Origin: Bradyrhizobium diazoefficiens
GTDB lineage: Bacteria; Pseudomonadota; Alphaproteobacteria; Rhizobiales; Xanthobacteraceae
Direction of reading: 5' to 3'
DNA: 64,000 nucleotides
NCBI RefSeq assembly: GCF_016612535.1
Contig: NZ_JAENXS010000001.1
Location: 3,460,343-3,524,342 of the forward strand
This document shows positions 50,234-60,716 of the stretch, in pieces. The position numbers and the translations under genes were made by a program. Positions within the stretch are counted from its first letter, which is position 1. Each line of letters starts with the position of its first letter. The notes under the pieces are model-generated. The model had not been told where the DNA came from and searched no databases. It worked only from the letters and a program-made list of their open reading frames with translations.

Positions 50234-50632
50234 CCGTATCTCCTTGGTAGCCGAACAAGTTACGCCGGCTCTAAAAATTGGCCTTCTAGCGACCGAGCAT
50301 GCGACTTAGGTTGCCCATTTTCTCAATCTACGTTTTTCAGAACGGCTGCGCTCATGTACCCGAGTTGCGGCGCCGAGAAACCTGCAAACGTTGGTAGTGT
50401 TCTCTGCGCTAGCTTGTCAGGTGGACGTAAGACGCCGATTTCCGAGAACTGCTCGCCATTCCAGATTTGAATCATAGATCACTTAGCGTCCGGCAAAGCA
50501 CATTCCGGTTATATGGAGCTACAGAGATCGGGCGGGCACTGAGAGACTATGCTGGCCGCTCGCAGCCTTGATCGTGTGCCGCTCTGTCCAGGATAGACGA
50601 GGGCATACGGGCGGCCCAAAGTTCAGATCGAT
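50234..50632. other. Gap upstream of the EctB-like gene
   Basis: It contains the aminotransferase promoter region. No gene and no sigma-54 site found. Confidence 0.35.
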
Positions 50633-51029
50633 TGACCTGCCCCTAAGAATTGCCTCCAGAAGGATTTAGAGTCCGCTCCTGACGAAGGGCGGAAAGATGA
50701 AGCGGAAGCGGTTCACGGAAGAGCGGATCATCGCGGTTTTGAAGGAGCACGAGGCCGGCGGGAATACGGCCGATCTGGCTCGCAAACACGCGATCTCGGA
50801 GGCGACGTTTTACAATTGGAAGGCCAAGTTCGGCGGCATGGACGTTTCTGAGGCCAAGCGGCTCAAGGCGCTCAGAGTCCTGCGGCCTTTGCCGCCAACC
50901 TCACCGCAACGGGCGATAGGCCGCGCACCCGACCAGCTCCGCCAATCGCCCGTTGCTCTACCTGCATCGCTCGGCGTACAACCCACTCGGACTCTAAACG
51001 CTGCTGGATGAAACTTCGGTGGCAGGTCA
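50633..51029 (+). mobile_element. Miniature IS3-type element, copy 1
   Basis: 397 bp. The ends are TGACCTGCCCCTAAGAATTG at the left and, read inward from the right, TGACCTGCCACCGAAGTTTC. It keeps the orfA 5' part (MKRKRFTEERIIAVLKEHEA, with AGGNTADLARKHAISEATFY; start 50697) directly joined near 50875 to the far end of the element, so orfB is deleted. The same deletion form recurs inverted at 52894. Confidence 0.82.
50697..51011 (+). pseudogene. IS3 orfA, truncated and fused to element end
   Basis: The helix-turn-helix protein OrfA is recognisable for ~62 codons, to WKAKFGGMDVSEAKRLKAL. The remaining ~40 codons are terminal non-coding sequence read through. It could still bind the element's ends but has no catalytic domain. 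Confidence 0.7.
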
Positions 51030-51395
51030 GCGAAGGGACGAGCGCGATATCCCCGAAGGTGGATGAACTTACGTTTGCTCTCTTGCGCACTGCGTCAGGC
51101 ACGGACTAGGAGCCTCAGGTTGTGCGCAGGGCCCAAATTCCAGTCTGGACCAGTTCTTCGATCATCTCTCTGTGTTCGGAAAAGCAAAGGCCAGCCCACG
51201 ATCGGCGGGTCTCTCGACTTTCATGATAAAAAGCCGCAGCAAGGCCATCATATATGCACAAATGCAGCGTGTTTAAGGATGCATGCTGATCGTCAGAGAT
51301 TTGACCTCCTCAAATTCTTGAGGAGCCACGCGATTGCACGCCTCTTCACGTACCGACATTGCGATCAAGAGTGCCACGGACTGGAGCACCACACC
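51030..51395. other. Spacer between miniature element and amidohydrolase
   Basis: No gene; an open frame continues upstream of the chosen start but has no ribosome site or motif. GGAG at 51383 serves the amidohydrolase. Confidence 0.4.
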
Positions 51396-52790
51396 ATGAC
51401 CGACCAACTCGATCCCTCAAGTCACACCGATCACCTCTCGCTTTTTCGGTCTAGGCAGCACCCTGAGTTTATGAAAATATTTGAGGCCGTGGATGCTCTG
51501 CCGATCGACGACACGCATTGTCACCTGATCACGGATCGAGATGCGCTAACAACCCCGCAGCGCTACGTGGAGCGCATATCTTTGGCCGGCTATCCCATTT
51601 CCGATTACTTTCCTCATGGCGTATACGACCGGTGGTTAAATGGTGATGAGGCAACGAGGCACGACCTCAACAAGAGTTTCAATATTCAGAGCAAGGTCGC
51701 TGGAATTACTGCTGATATTGCACAAGGCGTGTTCATGAAGTTCCTTGTTAAAGAGCTCTCTCAATTTTTTGGTTGTGAGCCAAGGCTTGAGGCGGTCATT
51801 GAGGCCAGGAATGAGCGCGGGAAGAACTACTGGGCTTACGTCAATAAACTTTTCCGGGACGTAAAATATGAAAACATCATGCTGGATACCGGGTACGCCG
51901 AAGGCTGTGGAGCGGTGGAGATATCGCGATTTGAAGACGCCATATTGCCTTGCCGGACTAATCGTCTGGCCAGGATAGAGATGATCCAAAGAGAACTCTT
52001 TCCTCTCGACATTTCGTTCGACGAATACGAGGAGCGCTTTGTAACTAGGATGCACGAAATGCTCGACGGAGAAGGAGAAGGAAATTACGGAAAGAAGTCC
52101 TACGGGATGAAGTCCTATCTTCTTCCCTATATCGGTTTGATCAGACCGCTTTACGATCGCGAAGTGGCTCAGGCGTCTTGGAAGAACCTCAGAAAATCCT
52201 CTCATAAGATCCCGCCGAGAGATCGAGAAGCTAATTACAATATATCGAAGGACCTCCGGCGCTACAATTTCACGATCGCCTTGGAAGAATGCCTAAAGCG
52301 CGACATTCCAATGCAGATCCATACCGGCGACGGAGAAGCGCCCTTTGTGATACTTCGCAATCAAGACCCTTTCTTCCTTGAGGAAGTGTGTCGCTTTGAC
52401 CGAGATGATGTGATGCGTATGCCGAAGATCATTCCTCTGCATGCAGGTTATCCATCAGTGGGAAAAGCTGCTTGGCTAAGTCATTTGTATCCAAACTGCT
52501 ATTTTGAATTGTCCATCATGACGCCATTTGTGCACCAAAGCTTGTTCCAGCGATACATGCAGGTCATGGAGGTCGTTCCACTTTCCAAGATAATGTATGC
52601 GAGTGATGCTTATCATATTCCTGAGCTTTATTGGCTTTCTGGTCGCTGGGGAAAACGATACCTCGCACAGGCTCTCACTGAACACGTGGTGGGGGGAAGC
52701 CTCGACTTTGATGAGGCAATTGAGGCCGCCAAAATGATTCTGTTTAAAAATAACAGGTCGCTGTATAAACTTGATAGAGCAACGACCTGA
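51396..52790 (+). CDS. Amidohydrolase family protein (PF04909-like)
   Basis: 464 residues. Metal-dependent hydrolase TIM barrel: first ligands in DDTHCHLITD (His41, His43), then QIHTGDGEAP (about His308), IPLHAGYPSVGKAAWLSHLY (about His349) and the catalytic aspartate in YASDAYHIPELYWLSGRWGK (about Asp404). This resembles the amidohydrolases found beside glutamine-synthetase-like genes (FluG type), but no such partner is visible, so the substrate is unknown. The start MTDQLDPSSH at 51396 is supported by GGAG 9 bases upstream. The gene sits between two inverted miniature IS3 copies and may have moved with them. Confidence 0.82.
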   Translation: MTDQLDPSSHTDHLSLFRSRQHPEFMKIFEAVDALPIDDTHCHLITDRDALTTPQRYVERISLAGYPISDYFPHGVYDRWLNGDEATRHDLNKSFNIQSKVAGITADIAQGVFMKFLVKELSQFFGCEPRLEAVIEARNERGKNYWAYVNKLFRDVKYENIMLDTGYAEGCGAVEISRFEDAILPCRTNRLARIEMIQRELFPLDISFDEYEERFVTRMHEMLDGEGEGNYGKKSYGMKSYLLPYIGLIRPLYDREVAQASWKNLRKSSHKIPPRDREANYNISKDLRRYNFTIALEECLKRDIPMQIHTGDGEAPFVILRNQDPFFLEEVCRFDRDDVMRMPKIIPLHAGYPSVGKAAWLSHLYPNCYFELSIMTPFVHQSLFQRYMQVMEVVPLSKIMYASDAYHIPELYWLSGRWGKRYLAQALTEHVVGGSLDFDEAIEAAKMILFKNNRSLYKLDRATT

Positions 52791-52893
52791 TAGGTAGCGA
52801 CGGAACCCATCTTTTCGAAGCAGTGAGCGCTACTCCGATCGTGTGGACACTATCCCTTCGTGCCTACAAGAACCTCAGTGATTCGGCAGCATC

Positions 52894-53288
52894 TGACCTG
52901 CCACCGAAGTGTCATCCAGCAGCGTTTAGAGTCCGAGTGGGTTGTACGCCGAGTGGCGCAGGTAGAGCAACAGGCGATTGGCGGAGCTGGTCGGGTGCGC
53001 AGCCTATCGCCCGTTGCGGTGAGGTTGGCGGCAAAGGCCGCAGGACTCTGAGCGCCTTGAGCCGCTTGGCCTCAGAAACGTCCATGCCGCCGAACTTGGC
53101 CTTCCAATTGTAAAACGTCGCCTCCGAGATCGCGTGTTTGCGAGCCAGATCGGCCGTCTTCCCGCCGGCCTCGTGCTCCTTAAACCGCGATGATCCGCTC
53201 TTCGGTGAACCGCTTCCGCTTCATCTGTCCGCCCTTCGTCAGGGGCGGACTCTAAATCCTTCTGGAGGAAATTCTTAGGGGCAGGTCA
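52894..53288 (-). mobile_element. Miniature IS3-type element, copy 2, inverted
   Basis: 395 bp, the inverted twin of 50633-51029, with the same internal deletion join. The outer ends are TGACCTGCCACCGAAGTGTC (left) and TGACCTGCCCCTAAGAATTT (right, inward). A one-base change (AAACCGCG) shifts the orfA frame. No matching flanking target duplication is seen for either copy. Confidence 0.82.
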
Positions 53289-53909
53289 GGACAGGCAAGG
53301 CTGTCGCCCCCATGTACTCGCTTGACTGGATCGACGAAGCTTCGGCTATATCGTCGAAGGAAGCTTCGGGTTTGCTGGGACCGACGCGGAAGCGTCTCGA
53401 AGCTATCGCAGATCATATTCGAAGTCTGATTTCAAAAAGTGATAAGCGCGGATGCGAGGCTGCTGAGCTGTATTGGGGGCCTGTTTGATTACTAGGAAGG
53501 TCTCTCGTCTTTCGGGCAAACCTGGATGGTCAACCATCTTCAGAAATCACCGCAAACCCTCGCAACAGGCCTGACTCGCACGTGTCCGATCGAAGGCGTG
53601 CGCTCCCGAAAGGTAAATGGTGGAGTGCTCGAACGTGTAGCCTGCCACCGAGAGCAGCAAAGGCCCTTGGTGTTATCCTGCCATCCCGCCCGCCCTAATT
53701 CGTTAACGATCTTCCCTGAGGGATGCGCGTGCAGTGCAGCCAACACGTGGACGCACCGCGATCCGCGAAGAATTCCTGCGAGAAGCGAGGGAAACTGGCC
53801 GGATGTATGCGCATACCCCAAAAGATCGCACGCTATCGTTTTCATGACAATGTTAGCGTCATTCGCAGGTGTCGGCCCGTGAAAGGGTGCGGATGAAGAG
53901 GGCGCCTTG
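53289..53909. other. Gap before the intact M20D gene
   Basis: A 58-codon frame at 53312-53488 (MYSLDWIDEASAISSKEASG) reads like protein but has no known match and no good ribosome site. Nothing else is recognised. Confidence 0.3.
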
Positions 53910-55094
53910 ATGACCACGCGGAGCAACAGCTTTCTGTCCGATGCCGAGCGGGACGCGGTGATCGAGCTGCGCCACAATATGCATCGTGAGCCTGAACTCT
54001 CGAACGCGGAGTGGAAGACGCAGGAACGGATCCGGGCGGCGTTGCAACGTTTCGGCCTTAGCGGTGCCAAGACGTTCCACAACACGGGCCTCTATATCGA
54101 CATCCAAGGGCGTGCGGTCGGTCCGAAGCGGGCCGTCGCCGTGCGCGGCGACATTGATGCACTACCGATCCAGGAAACGCGCGAGGATCTGCCTTATCGC
54201 TCCGAAATCAAGGGCGTTATGCACGCTTGTGGCCACGACATGCACGGTTCGATTGCGCTCGGCACAGCCCTTGCTCTGCATCGGATGAGGGACAACTTCG
54301 CGGGGAAAGTCCGCGTGTTTTTCCAGCCAGCCGAAGAAGCAGAGCCCCTAGGTGGACGCACGGTTCAAGACGAAAAGTTGCTAGATGGCTTCGATCGGGC
54401 CGTTGGATTCCACGTCAGCCCTGGAATTCCTGCTGGCATGTTTGGCGCGCAGGAAGGTCCGGTAACGAAGTCCGCCGACCAATTCAAGATCACGATCGCA
54501 GGAAAGATGGCGCACGGCGCTTCACCTCATGACGGCATTGATGCCATCAGTATCGCCGCAGCATTCGTCAACGAGGTGCAGAAGGTGGTCTCGCGCGAAA
54601 CGCCGGTCGCGGATGGTGCTGTCATTACGATCGGAACCATCCATGGCGGAGAGGCGACCAACATCATATGCCCGTCTGTCGTCATGGAGGGAACGATCAG
54701 AACAGCGAACTCGGAGCGCAGGGCACTGTTGTCGCAGCGCGTGTGTGAGGTCGCGGAGGCGATCGCTGCAATGCACCGCGGTCGTGCCGAATGCATCATT
54801 TGCCAAGGCGAGCCAGCTGTTGTCAACGATGCCGAAATGGTGAGGCGATTCCGCCAACTCGTCCACGACACGGTAGGACGCGAAGCCTTCTTTAGCGAGA
54901 GAAGACCGGTAGCTGGAAGCGACGACTTCGGCTTCTACGCTGCGTGCGTGCCATCGATCTATTTCTGGCTCGGTACCCGTGCACCCGGTAACGAGTCATA
55001 CGTGCATACGCCGACATTCGGCGCATCCGACGAACTCATTATCCCGACAACTGTGCTCACCACCAGATATATCCTGGACCTGCTAAATTCCTGA
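53910..55094 (+). CDS. M20D amidohydrolase, hippurate-hydrolase type
   Basis: 394 residues, intact. Metal and catalytic motifs: GDIDALPIQETRED, MHACGHDMHGSIALGTA, FFQPAEEAEPLGGRTV (catalytic Glu pair) and TIHGGEATNIICPSVVMEGT in the dimerisation domain, with a closing His in NESYVHTPTFG. Cytoplasmic zinc amidohydrolase that cleaves N-acyl amino acids; indole-acetyl-amino-acid hydrolases and hippuricase belong here. ATG 53910 is chosen over the TTG at 53907. A strikingly similar but frameshifted copy is at 27415-28595. Confidence 0.9.
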   Translation: MTTRSNSFLSDAERDAVIELRHNMHREPELSNAEWKTQERIRAALQRFGLSGAKTFHNTGLYIDIQGRAVGPKRAVAVRGDIDALPIQETREDLPYRSEIKGVMHACGHDMHGSIALGTALALHRMRDNFAGKVRVFFQPAEEAEPLGGRTVQDEKLLDGFDRAVGFHVSPGIPAGMFGAQEGPVTKSADQFKITIAGKMAHGASPHDGIDAISIAAAFVNEVQKVVSRETPVADGAVITIGTIHGGEATNIICPSVVMEGTIRTANSERRALLSQRVCEVAEAIAAMHRGRAECIICQGEPAVVNDAEMVRRFRQLVHDTVGREAFFSERRPVAGSDDFGFYAACVPSIYFWLGTRAPGNESYVHTPTFGASDELIIPTTVLTTRYILDLLNS

Positions 55095-55738
55095 TGGGGC
55101 CGGTAGGCCTGAGCGCCGGCATCCTGCGTTGTGCCTCTCGGCTATTCTGCATGGCACCACACGCTTCATTCGGATGTCTGGCACAACACTGCTGAATACC
55201 GCCGCCGCCTCGCTCCGTGACGCGTGCTTCCATGGAGGAAGTACGGTAGCTTTACTGGCCTCTAAAGACGCTCTCTACAAGCTTAGTCTCGGACTAAACC
55301 GCGCCTTAGGCGACGCTGGCACGCAGTTCTCATCCGACGAAGCCGCCAATGTTCGAACGCGACACCGCGGACATCTTCGACCTCATCGATGGGAAATATA
55401 GGATTCCCAATCAGAGGTGCGATCCTAATGGGGTGAACCGCTCTCTGGAAAATCCTTCTAATAGCCAACCGCGGTCGAGGGCGCCGCATTTGAGCTCATT
55501 CGCTGACTTCGCCCCGAACTGCGAAAGGTATGATCAGTGGGCGCAGATGTAGCTGATCTCAAACTGCGCATAACTGGTCGTGCGTGAAGAGCGGCTAAGC
55601 GATTGAGCTAGAATCGCATTCGTCGTTGCGGACTGTTTTGTGATTGCAGGGTCTTGATGCTTCGAGCATCGGAACCCTGCAATTTCATTTTCAGGATTCC
55701 GTCGAATCGCCAATCATGGTTCCGTTGTCGCATCGGAG
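55095..55738. other. Gap between M20D gene and IS5-type remnant
   Basis: No recognised gene. GCAGGGT...ACCCTGC (55646-55679) is a loose inverted repeat near the IS start. Confidence 0.3.
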
Positions 55739-57095
55739 GTGGCGATGCGACCGGAGAAGCGCGGGACGACAGGATCGGACGATCTGTTCCGGGCTAGGCT
55801 GGACCAGATCATCAATATGAAGCACGAGCTGGTTCAGCTCGCCGGCAAAGTCGACTGGGACTGGATGGACGGTGAGATCGCGCCGGTCTATAGCGAGAAC
55901 GGCCGGCCCGGGATCGCAACCAGCTTCATGATCGGGCTGCTGCTGCTCAAGCAAATTTACGGCCTGTCCGATGAGGGGAATACGAGCGCTGGGTCCACGA
56001 ACTCCATTTCCAGTACTTCACCGGCGAAGAGTTCTTCCAGCACGCGTTCCCGCACGAGCGCTCGGACCTGAGCCACTGGCGCAAGCGACTTGGCGACAAG
56101 CTGGAGCTGTTGCTGGCCGAGAGCTTGCGGGTGGCGCACGAGGTCGGCGCGCTACGTAGCCAGGACCTCAAGCGGGTCACGATCGATACCACGTGCAGCC
56201 GAAGGCCATCACCTTCCAGACCGATACCAAGCTGCTGCACGCCGCAATCAAGAGGAACCGCCTGGCAAGGAAGCACGGGGTCAAGCTGCGGCAGTCCTAT
56301 GCGCGTGTGACCAATACCGCCACGATGTTGGTGGGACGCTACGCCCATGCCAAGCAATTCAGGCGGCATCAGCGGCAGCTGCGGATCCCGCGCAGCCGGC
56401 TGCGCCGGATCATTCGCGACATCCGCCGCAAGATCGACGGGTCAGGCCGTGCTCGAGAACGCGTTCGCCCTCCCGCTCAGCCGGGCCTCGCAGATCCGCT
56501 CGCAGCAACAGCGCCAGCGCGGCTGGAAGCTCTATTCCTTCCATGCTCCGGAGGTGGAGTGCATCGGCAAGGGCAAGGCACCCGCGCCTTACGAGTTCGG
56601 TGCCAAAGCCTCCATCATCACCAATAACCGCCGCGCTCCCGGTGGCCTGTTCGTGCTGCACGCCAGGGCGCTGCCCGACAAACCCGACGACGGCCACACT
56701 TTGCGGGACGTCATCGACCGCACCGAGGCACTCACAGGCTGCCCGATCGAGCGGGCCTATGTCGACAAGGGATACCGCGGCCACGATGCGCAAAATCCCC
56801 GTCGCGTCTTCATCTCCGGCCAGAAACGCGGCGTGTTCGGAGCCATCAAACGCGAGCTACGACGCCGATCAGCCATCGAACCCATCATCGGACATTTGAA
56901 GGCCGACGGTCGCCTGCCGTTGCTACCTCAAAGGCCGCGCCGGCGATGCCGCCAACGTCATCCTCTCAGCGGTCGGCCACAACTTCCGCCGCATCCTCGC
57001 CTGGCTGAAGGCTCTTTGGCGCCTGTTCCTGACCACCCTCATCGCCGCCGCCAGCGACCGCTCACCACTCAAATCGGTTTCTTAACGGACGACTA
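55739..57095 (+). pseudogene. IS5-type transposase, nearly full length but frameshifted
   Basis: The most complete of four related remnants. In order across frames: MRPEKRGTTGSDDLFRARLD, VYSENGRPGIATSFMIGLLL, HELHFQYFTGEEFFQHAFPH, KAITFQTDTKLLHAAIKRNR, WKLYSFHAPEVECIGKGKAP, ERAYVDKGYRGHDAQNP (DDE aspartate region), RRRSAIEPIIGHLKADG and the end TTTCTTAACGGACGACT. At least four indels interrupt it. Not functional, but it defines the family of the other scraps. Confidence 0.82.
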
Positions 57096-57384
57096 ACTGC
57101 ATAGCGCGCGAATATTCGCAAGACGTCAACCGGCCTCCAAATTTTTGCTCCTACGCACTTTTGATGCAGTTTGGGGGATTTCTGGCGCTTGAGGGAGAAA
57201 CACCGCCATGAAGCAAGCACTCCACCGCTGCAGTCTGGTGCCGCGTCGGTTTGTTGTAGAGAGTGCGTACTACGAAAGCGATAAGACCGTTATTTTGGTC
57301 CAAGCTGGCTGACGCGCTGGCAATGGGAATGATCCAACACGCCACGGCGCCTCCCGATAACCCGTACGACGTCACACCTAACGG
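57096..57384. other. Short gap between IS5-type remnants
   Basis: No gene seen. Confidence 0.3.
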
Positions 57385-57735
57385 GATCTCATCAATCGCC
57401 CGACACACTCACCGACTGCGCGATGGAGGGGGCCAATGTAGACAAGAGATACCGCGGAATCACATACAGAATCCGCGCCGTATCTTCATCTCCGGCCAGA
57501 AGCGCGGGGTGTTCGGTGTCATCAAGCGCGAGCTGCGCCGCCGCTCCGTCATCCAACCCATCATTAGACACCTGACGATCGATGGTCATTTCGGCCACTC
57601 CTACTTCGAAGGCGGCGCCGGCGATGTCGCTCTCCGCCTTCGGCCATAACTTCCGCCGCATCCTCGCTTGGTTGAACTCCCTCATCGCCGGCGCCACCGA
57701 CCGCTCCGCGCTTTAAATCGGCTTCTTAACGAGAC
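57385..57735 (+). pseudogene. IS5-type transposase, C-terminal scrap
   Basis: Contains NPRRIFISGQKRGVFGVIKR, RRRSVIQPIIRHLTIDG and, after a shift, FGHNFRRILAWL. It ends in CTTCTTAACGAGACGACTT, a one-base variant of the shared terminus. Confidence 0.7.
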
Positions 57736-57773
57736 GACTTCTTAAGGTTTTTCTCAGGTCAAGAACACCTAGG

Positions 57774-57958
57774 CCGACACCCTTCTCGTTAAGAGTCTCG
57801 CGGGGTGAGTTCTTGGCCATGTTCGGACCTCCGGCTCTGGCAAGACCGCGACTCTCATGCTGCTCGCCGGCTTCGAGGCGTCCACGGAAGCTGGATTCCT
57901 CTCGAGGCCGATCGAGCAATGCTCGGTTTTCGTGTCAGCGCGGGACAGAATCTGAACT
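57774..57958 (+). pseudogene. ABC transporter ATPase scrap (PotA-like)
   Basis: RVSRGEFLAMFGP continues after a one-base shift as SGSGKTATLMLLAGFEAS, the Walker A region of a spermidine/putrescine or sulfate-type importer ATPase. Only ~60 codons remain. Confidence 0.55.
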
Positions 57959-58031
57959 AGACTACAGTGCGCATTCACAAAAGCACGGCGCAAGGCGCTG
58001 TGCCTCTTCTTATCAAAGGTGACTCTTCGCC

Positions 58032-59204
58032 TCAGCTAAAGATCTCGAATAGTCCGGCGCCGCCCTGTCCGCCGCCGATGCACATCGTCACGACGCCCCA
58101 CTTCGCCTTGCGGCGTGCGCCTTCCTGCAGGAGGTGGCCGGTGAGACGGGCCCCAGTCATGCCGAAGGGGTGGCCAATCGCGATCGAGCCGCCATTGACG
58201 TTATACTTGGCCGGATCGATGCCGAGCTTGTCGCGGCAGTACAGGCACTGGCTTGCGAAGGCTTCGTTGAGCTCCCAGAGATCGATGTCGTCGCTCTTGA
58301 CTCCAGTGCGCTTCAAGAGCTTTGGAATCGCGAACACTGGACCGATGCCCATCTCGTCCGGCTCGCAACCAGCGGTCGCCCAGGCGACGAAGCGGCCGAG
58401 GGGCGTGAGGCCGCGCTTCTCAGCGTCCTTGGCTTCCATCAGCACGACCGCCGCTGCACCATCGGAGAGCTGGCTGGCATTGCCGGCGGTGACGTATTTG
58501 CCGGGGCCCTTCACCGGCTCAAGTTTGGCAAGGCCCTCCATCGTGGTGTCCGGACGGTTGCACTCGTCACGATCGACCACATAGTCGACGATGCTCTCGG
58601 CTTTGGTCTGCTTGTCGACGAGCTTCATCTTTGTCTTCATTGGGACGATCTCGTCCTTAAACTTGTTTGCCCGCTGGGCCGCCGCCATGCGGCGCTGCGA
58701 TTCCAGTGAATACTCGTCCTGGTATTCGCGGCTGAGCTTGTAGCGCTCGGCGACGATGTCAGCGGTGTCGATCATGGCCATGAAGATGTCGGGCGCGACG
58801 TTCAGGAGCTCCGGATCGACCACTTCCTGGGGCAGAGGACCGCCGGGGATGGAAATGCTCTCGACGCCCCCGGCAACGATGCAGCCGGCACCATCCGAAC
58901 GGATCGAGTTGGCGGCCATCGCGATCGTCTGCAGGCCTGAGGAGCAGAAGCGGTTTACTGTTGCCCCGGCCGTCGTCGTCGGCAGGCCCGCGAGCAGCGC
59001 GGCCTGGCGGCCAATGTTCCGCACACCGTGGGCGCAATTGCCGAGATAGCTGTCCTCGACGTAATCCTTGTCGATGCGGGCGCGATCGACGGCGTGTTTG
59101 ATGGCATGGGCCGCAAGGCTCATCGGCGCGGTAATATTGAACCCGCCACGACCGGACTTCGCCAGCCCCGTGCGCGCATAGGATACAATGACGGCTTCAC
59201 GCAT
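58032..59204 (-). CDS. Acetyl-CoA acyltransferase (thiolase)
   Basis: 390-residue thiolase II-fold enzyme, cytoplasmic. The nucleophilic Cys87 is in VNRFCSSGLQTIAM. The conserved GGSIAIGHPFGMTGARLTGH carries the active-site histidine, and the second cysteine is in VTMCIGGGQGGAGLFE. The length and the NGG-IAIGHP pattern fit a FadA-type degradative thiolase, cleaving 3-ketoacyl-CoA to acetyl-CoA and a shortened acyl-CoA. GGAAGAAACC precedes the ATG. It is divergent from the CoA-transferase and FadJ-like genes, with which it could complete beta-oxidation-type steps. Confidence 0.92.
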   Translation of the reverse strand: MREAVIVSYARTGLAKSGRGGFNITAPMSLAAHAIKHAVDRARIDKDYVEDSYLGNCAHGVRNIGRQAALLAGLPTTTAGATVNRFCSSGLQTIAMAANSIRSDGAGCIVAGGVESISIPGGPLPQEVVDPELLNVAPDIFMAMIDTADIVAERYKLSREYQDEYSLESQRRMAAAQRANKFKDEIVPMKTKMKLVDKQTKAESIVDYVVDRDECNRPDTTMEGLAKLEPVKGPGKYVTAGNASQLSDGAAAVVLMEAKDAEKRGLTPLGRFVAWATAGCEPDEMGIGPVFAIPKLLKRTGVKSDDIDLWELNEAFASQCLYCRDKLGIDPAKYNVNGGSIAIGHPFGMTGARLTGHLLQEGARRKAKWGVVTMCIGGGQGGAGLFEIFS

Positions 59205-59534
59205 TGGTTTCTTCCTTTCGGATGGTTTCCTAGAAGTTGGTGCGGATCACGCTCGCTGCACGTTCACGTTTGTTGAATAGAGAGAATGTCTTTTGAGCCG
59301 ACAGACTGTCCACAAGCTTGGCGCCAAGCCTATGTCGGAAAATATCACGCCAAAGGAGAGTCGGTCTTTTTCAACGGCTCCCTCAGGAACCGCTTTTCGT
59401 CCGCAAAGGCTCAGCCGCCGATCTCACCTCAAATTCATCAAGCGAGGGCCGATCGTCAATCGGCAGAGGCTCGTGATGTCGTAGACGCGCAGTTTCGAGA
59501 CACGGCGGATCGGCTAGAACTCTCACCGAGACGG
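59205..59534. other. Promoter region of thiolase and flank
   Basis: No gene seen. Short plus-strand frames lack motifs. Confidence 0.35.
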
Positions 59535-59822
59535 CTAGAGCCGCCTGATGCCTAATCTAGTGAAGCCGCAATCTGAGGTTATCGCCACAGCGCCTCTATC
59601 CACTAGCCGACGGGTGGCTACGATATAGGGGCGTTCAAGGGACGAGTCGCCGCGGACGACATTTTCCACCCAGGCGCCCTCGATCGTTTCGGAGATGACG
59701 GGACAGTTGAATGTGGCCTGATTCGTCACGGATCCGGCGAGCGGCGTCGGATTGGGCTGTACAAGCTGCCCCCTGCGTTCGAGGAGCAGCACGCCGGAAG
59801 AGGGTTCGGCTTGCGATGTCAT
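59535..59822 (-). pseudogene. Aspartate/glutamate-racemase-family protein, N-terminal piece
   Basis: 95 codons with GVLLLERRGQLVQ, NQATFNCPVISETIEGAWVE, VVRGDSSLERPYIVATRRLV and AVAITSDCGFTRL. This is the first third of a family of ~230-residue proteins (Asp/Glu/hydantoin racemase fold), including the first catalytic cysteine in SDCGF. The frame leaves the family after FTRL and stops, so the second catalytic cysteine is missing. Confidence 0.6.
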
Positions 59823-60716
59823 GGATGCAGCTTAGCGCGCCTTGGGGCAGAATTCCTCCAAATAGGAACCATCCGTTTGAGAAATAATGCACTGATCGAA
59901 GGAATATGAAAGTTGGCATGCGAAGACACTTCGCAGAATTCACGACGCGCTGGCTACCCGATCGTCGTTGCGGGCCGAGGCGTCCATCCAAACGGTCGTC
60001 CAGTCAATCCGCTCGAGCGGGAGGCAGGCTGGCGAATCCATCGCTCTGTCGTGCTCGTTGAAATCCGCAACGAACGTTGTCTGCCACGCGAGTGGGACCG
60101 ATATTGCCGAGCGAGTCGCGGGCGACAAGAACTGGTGCTAGGCGCGCCGTCACAGTTTCAGGCCACCCTCGCTAGGTCATCCCCCATCACGTAAAAACCG
60201 TCGTGGTCGTCCGATCGCGTGAAGAATTTCGGCTATTCAATCCGCTATATTGAAGAATATCGGCTCACCTGGCTCGCTAAGTATGCGACGGAGCAAGAGC
60301 AGCAATGTAGCTGGAAGTCTCGTGCCAGCCGGAAGCAGCAAGTCGGGTAGTCCAAATTGCTTTAGGTCATTCAGCCGGCCGCTCGAGTTCTTCAAATTGT
60401 GCTATTCGATGCGGATCTTGCTCGAATGGCGGCTGGTGAAGGCACGATCCGTCTCTCGCGAGAATGAGAGCTGGCTTTCCTAGCTGCTAACTACCTTGCG
60501 TTTGTGCCTTCTTTAGACAGAGTAAGACTGAACAATGCTTCGCCTTTATTGCAGTGTCCAAGCAGACGCAAACCCGACGGGAGGTCCGGGGGCTGATTCT
60601 AGCGGCACCGCAAGACAGCAGTCAACGCGCCAACACTTCTAGCGGATTCAATGGCCACAGCATAAGGCTGTTCAAGGCTTGTTTGCGTCTCAGAATAGTC
60701 ACTAGGAGAAACCTTT
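59823..60716. other. Gap upstream of the CoA transferase
   Basis: No recognised gene in 0.9 kb. AGGAGAAACC at 60701-60710 is the ribosome site of the next gene. Confidence 0.35.

Noticed and set aside
55174..55190. Second TGGCAC...GC promoter-like sequence
   Set aside because: GG and GC are 9 rather than 10 bases apart and no gene follows.
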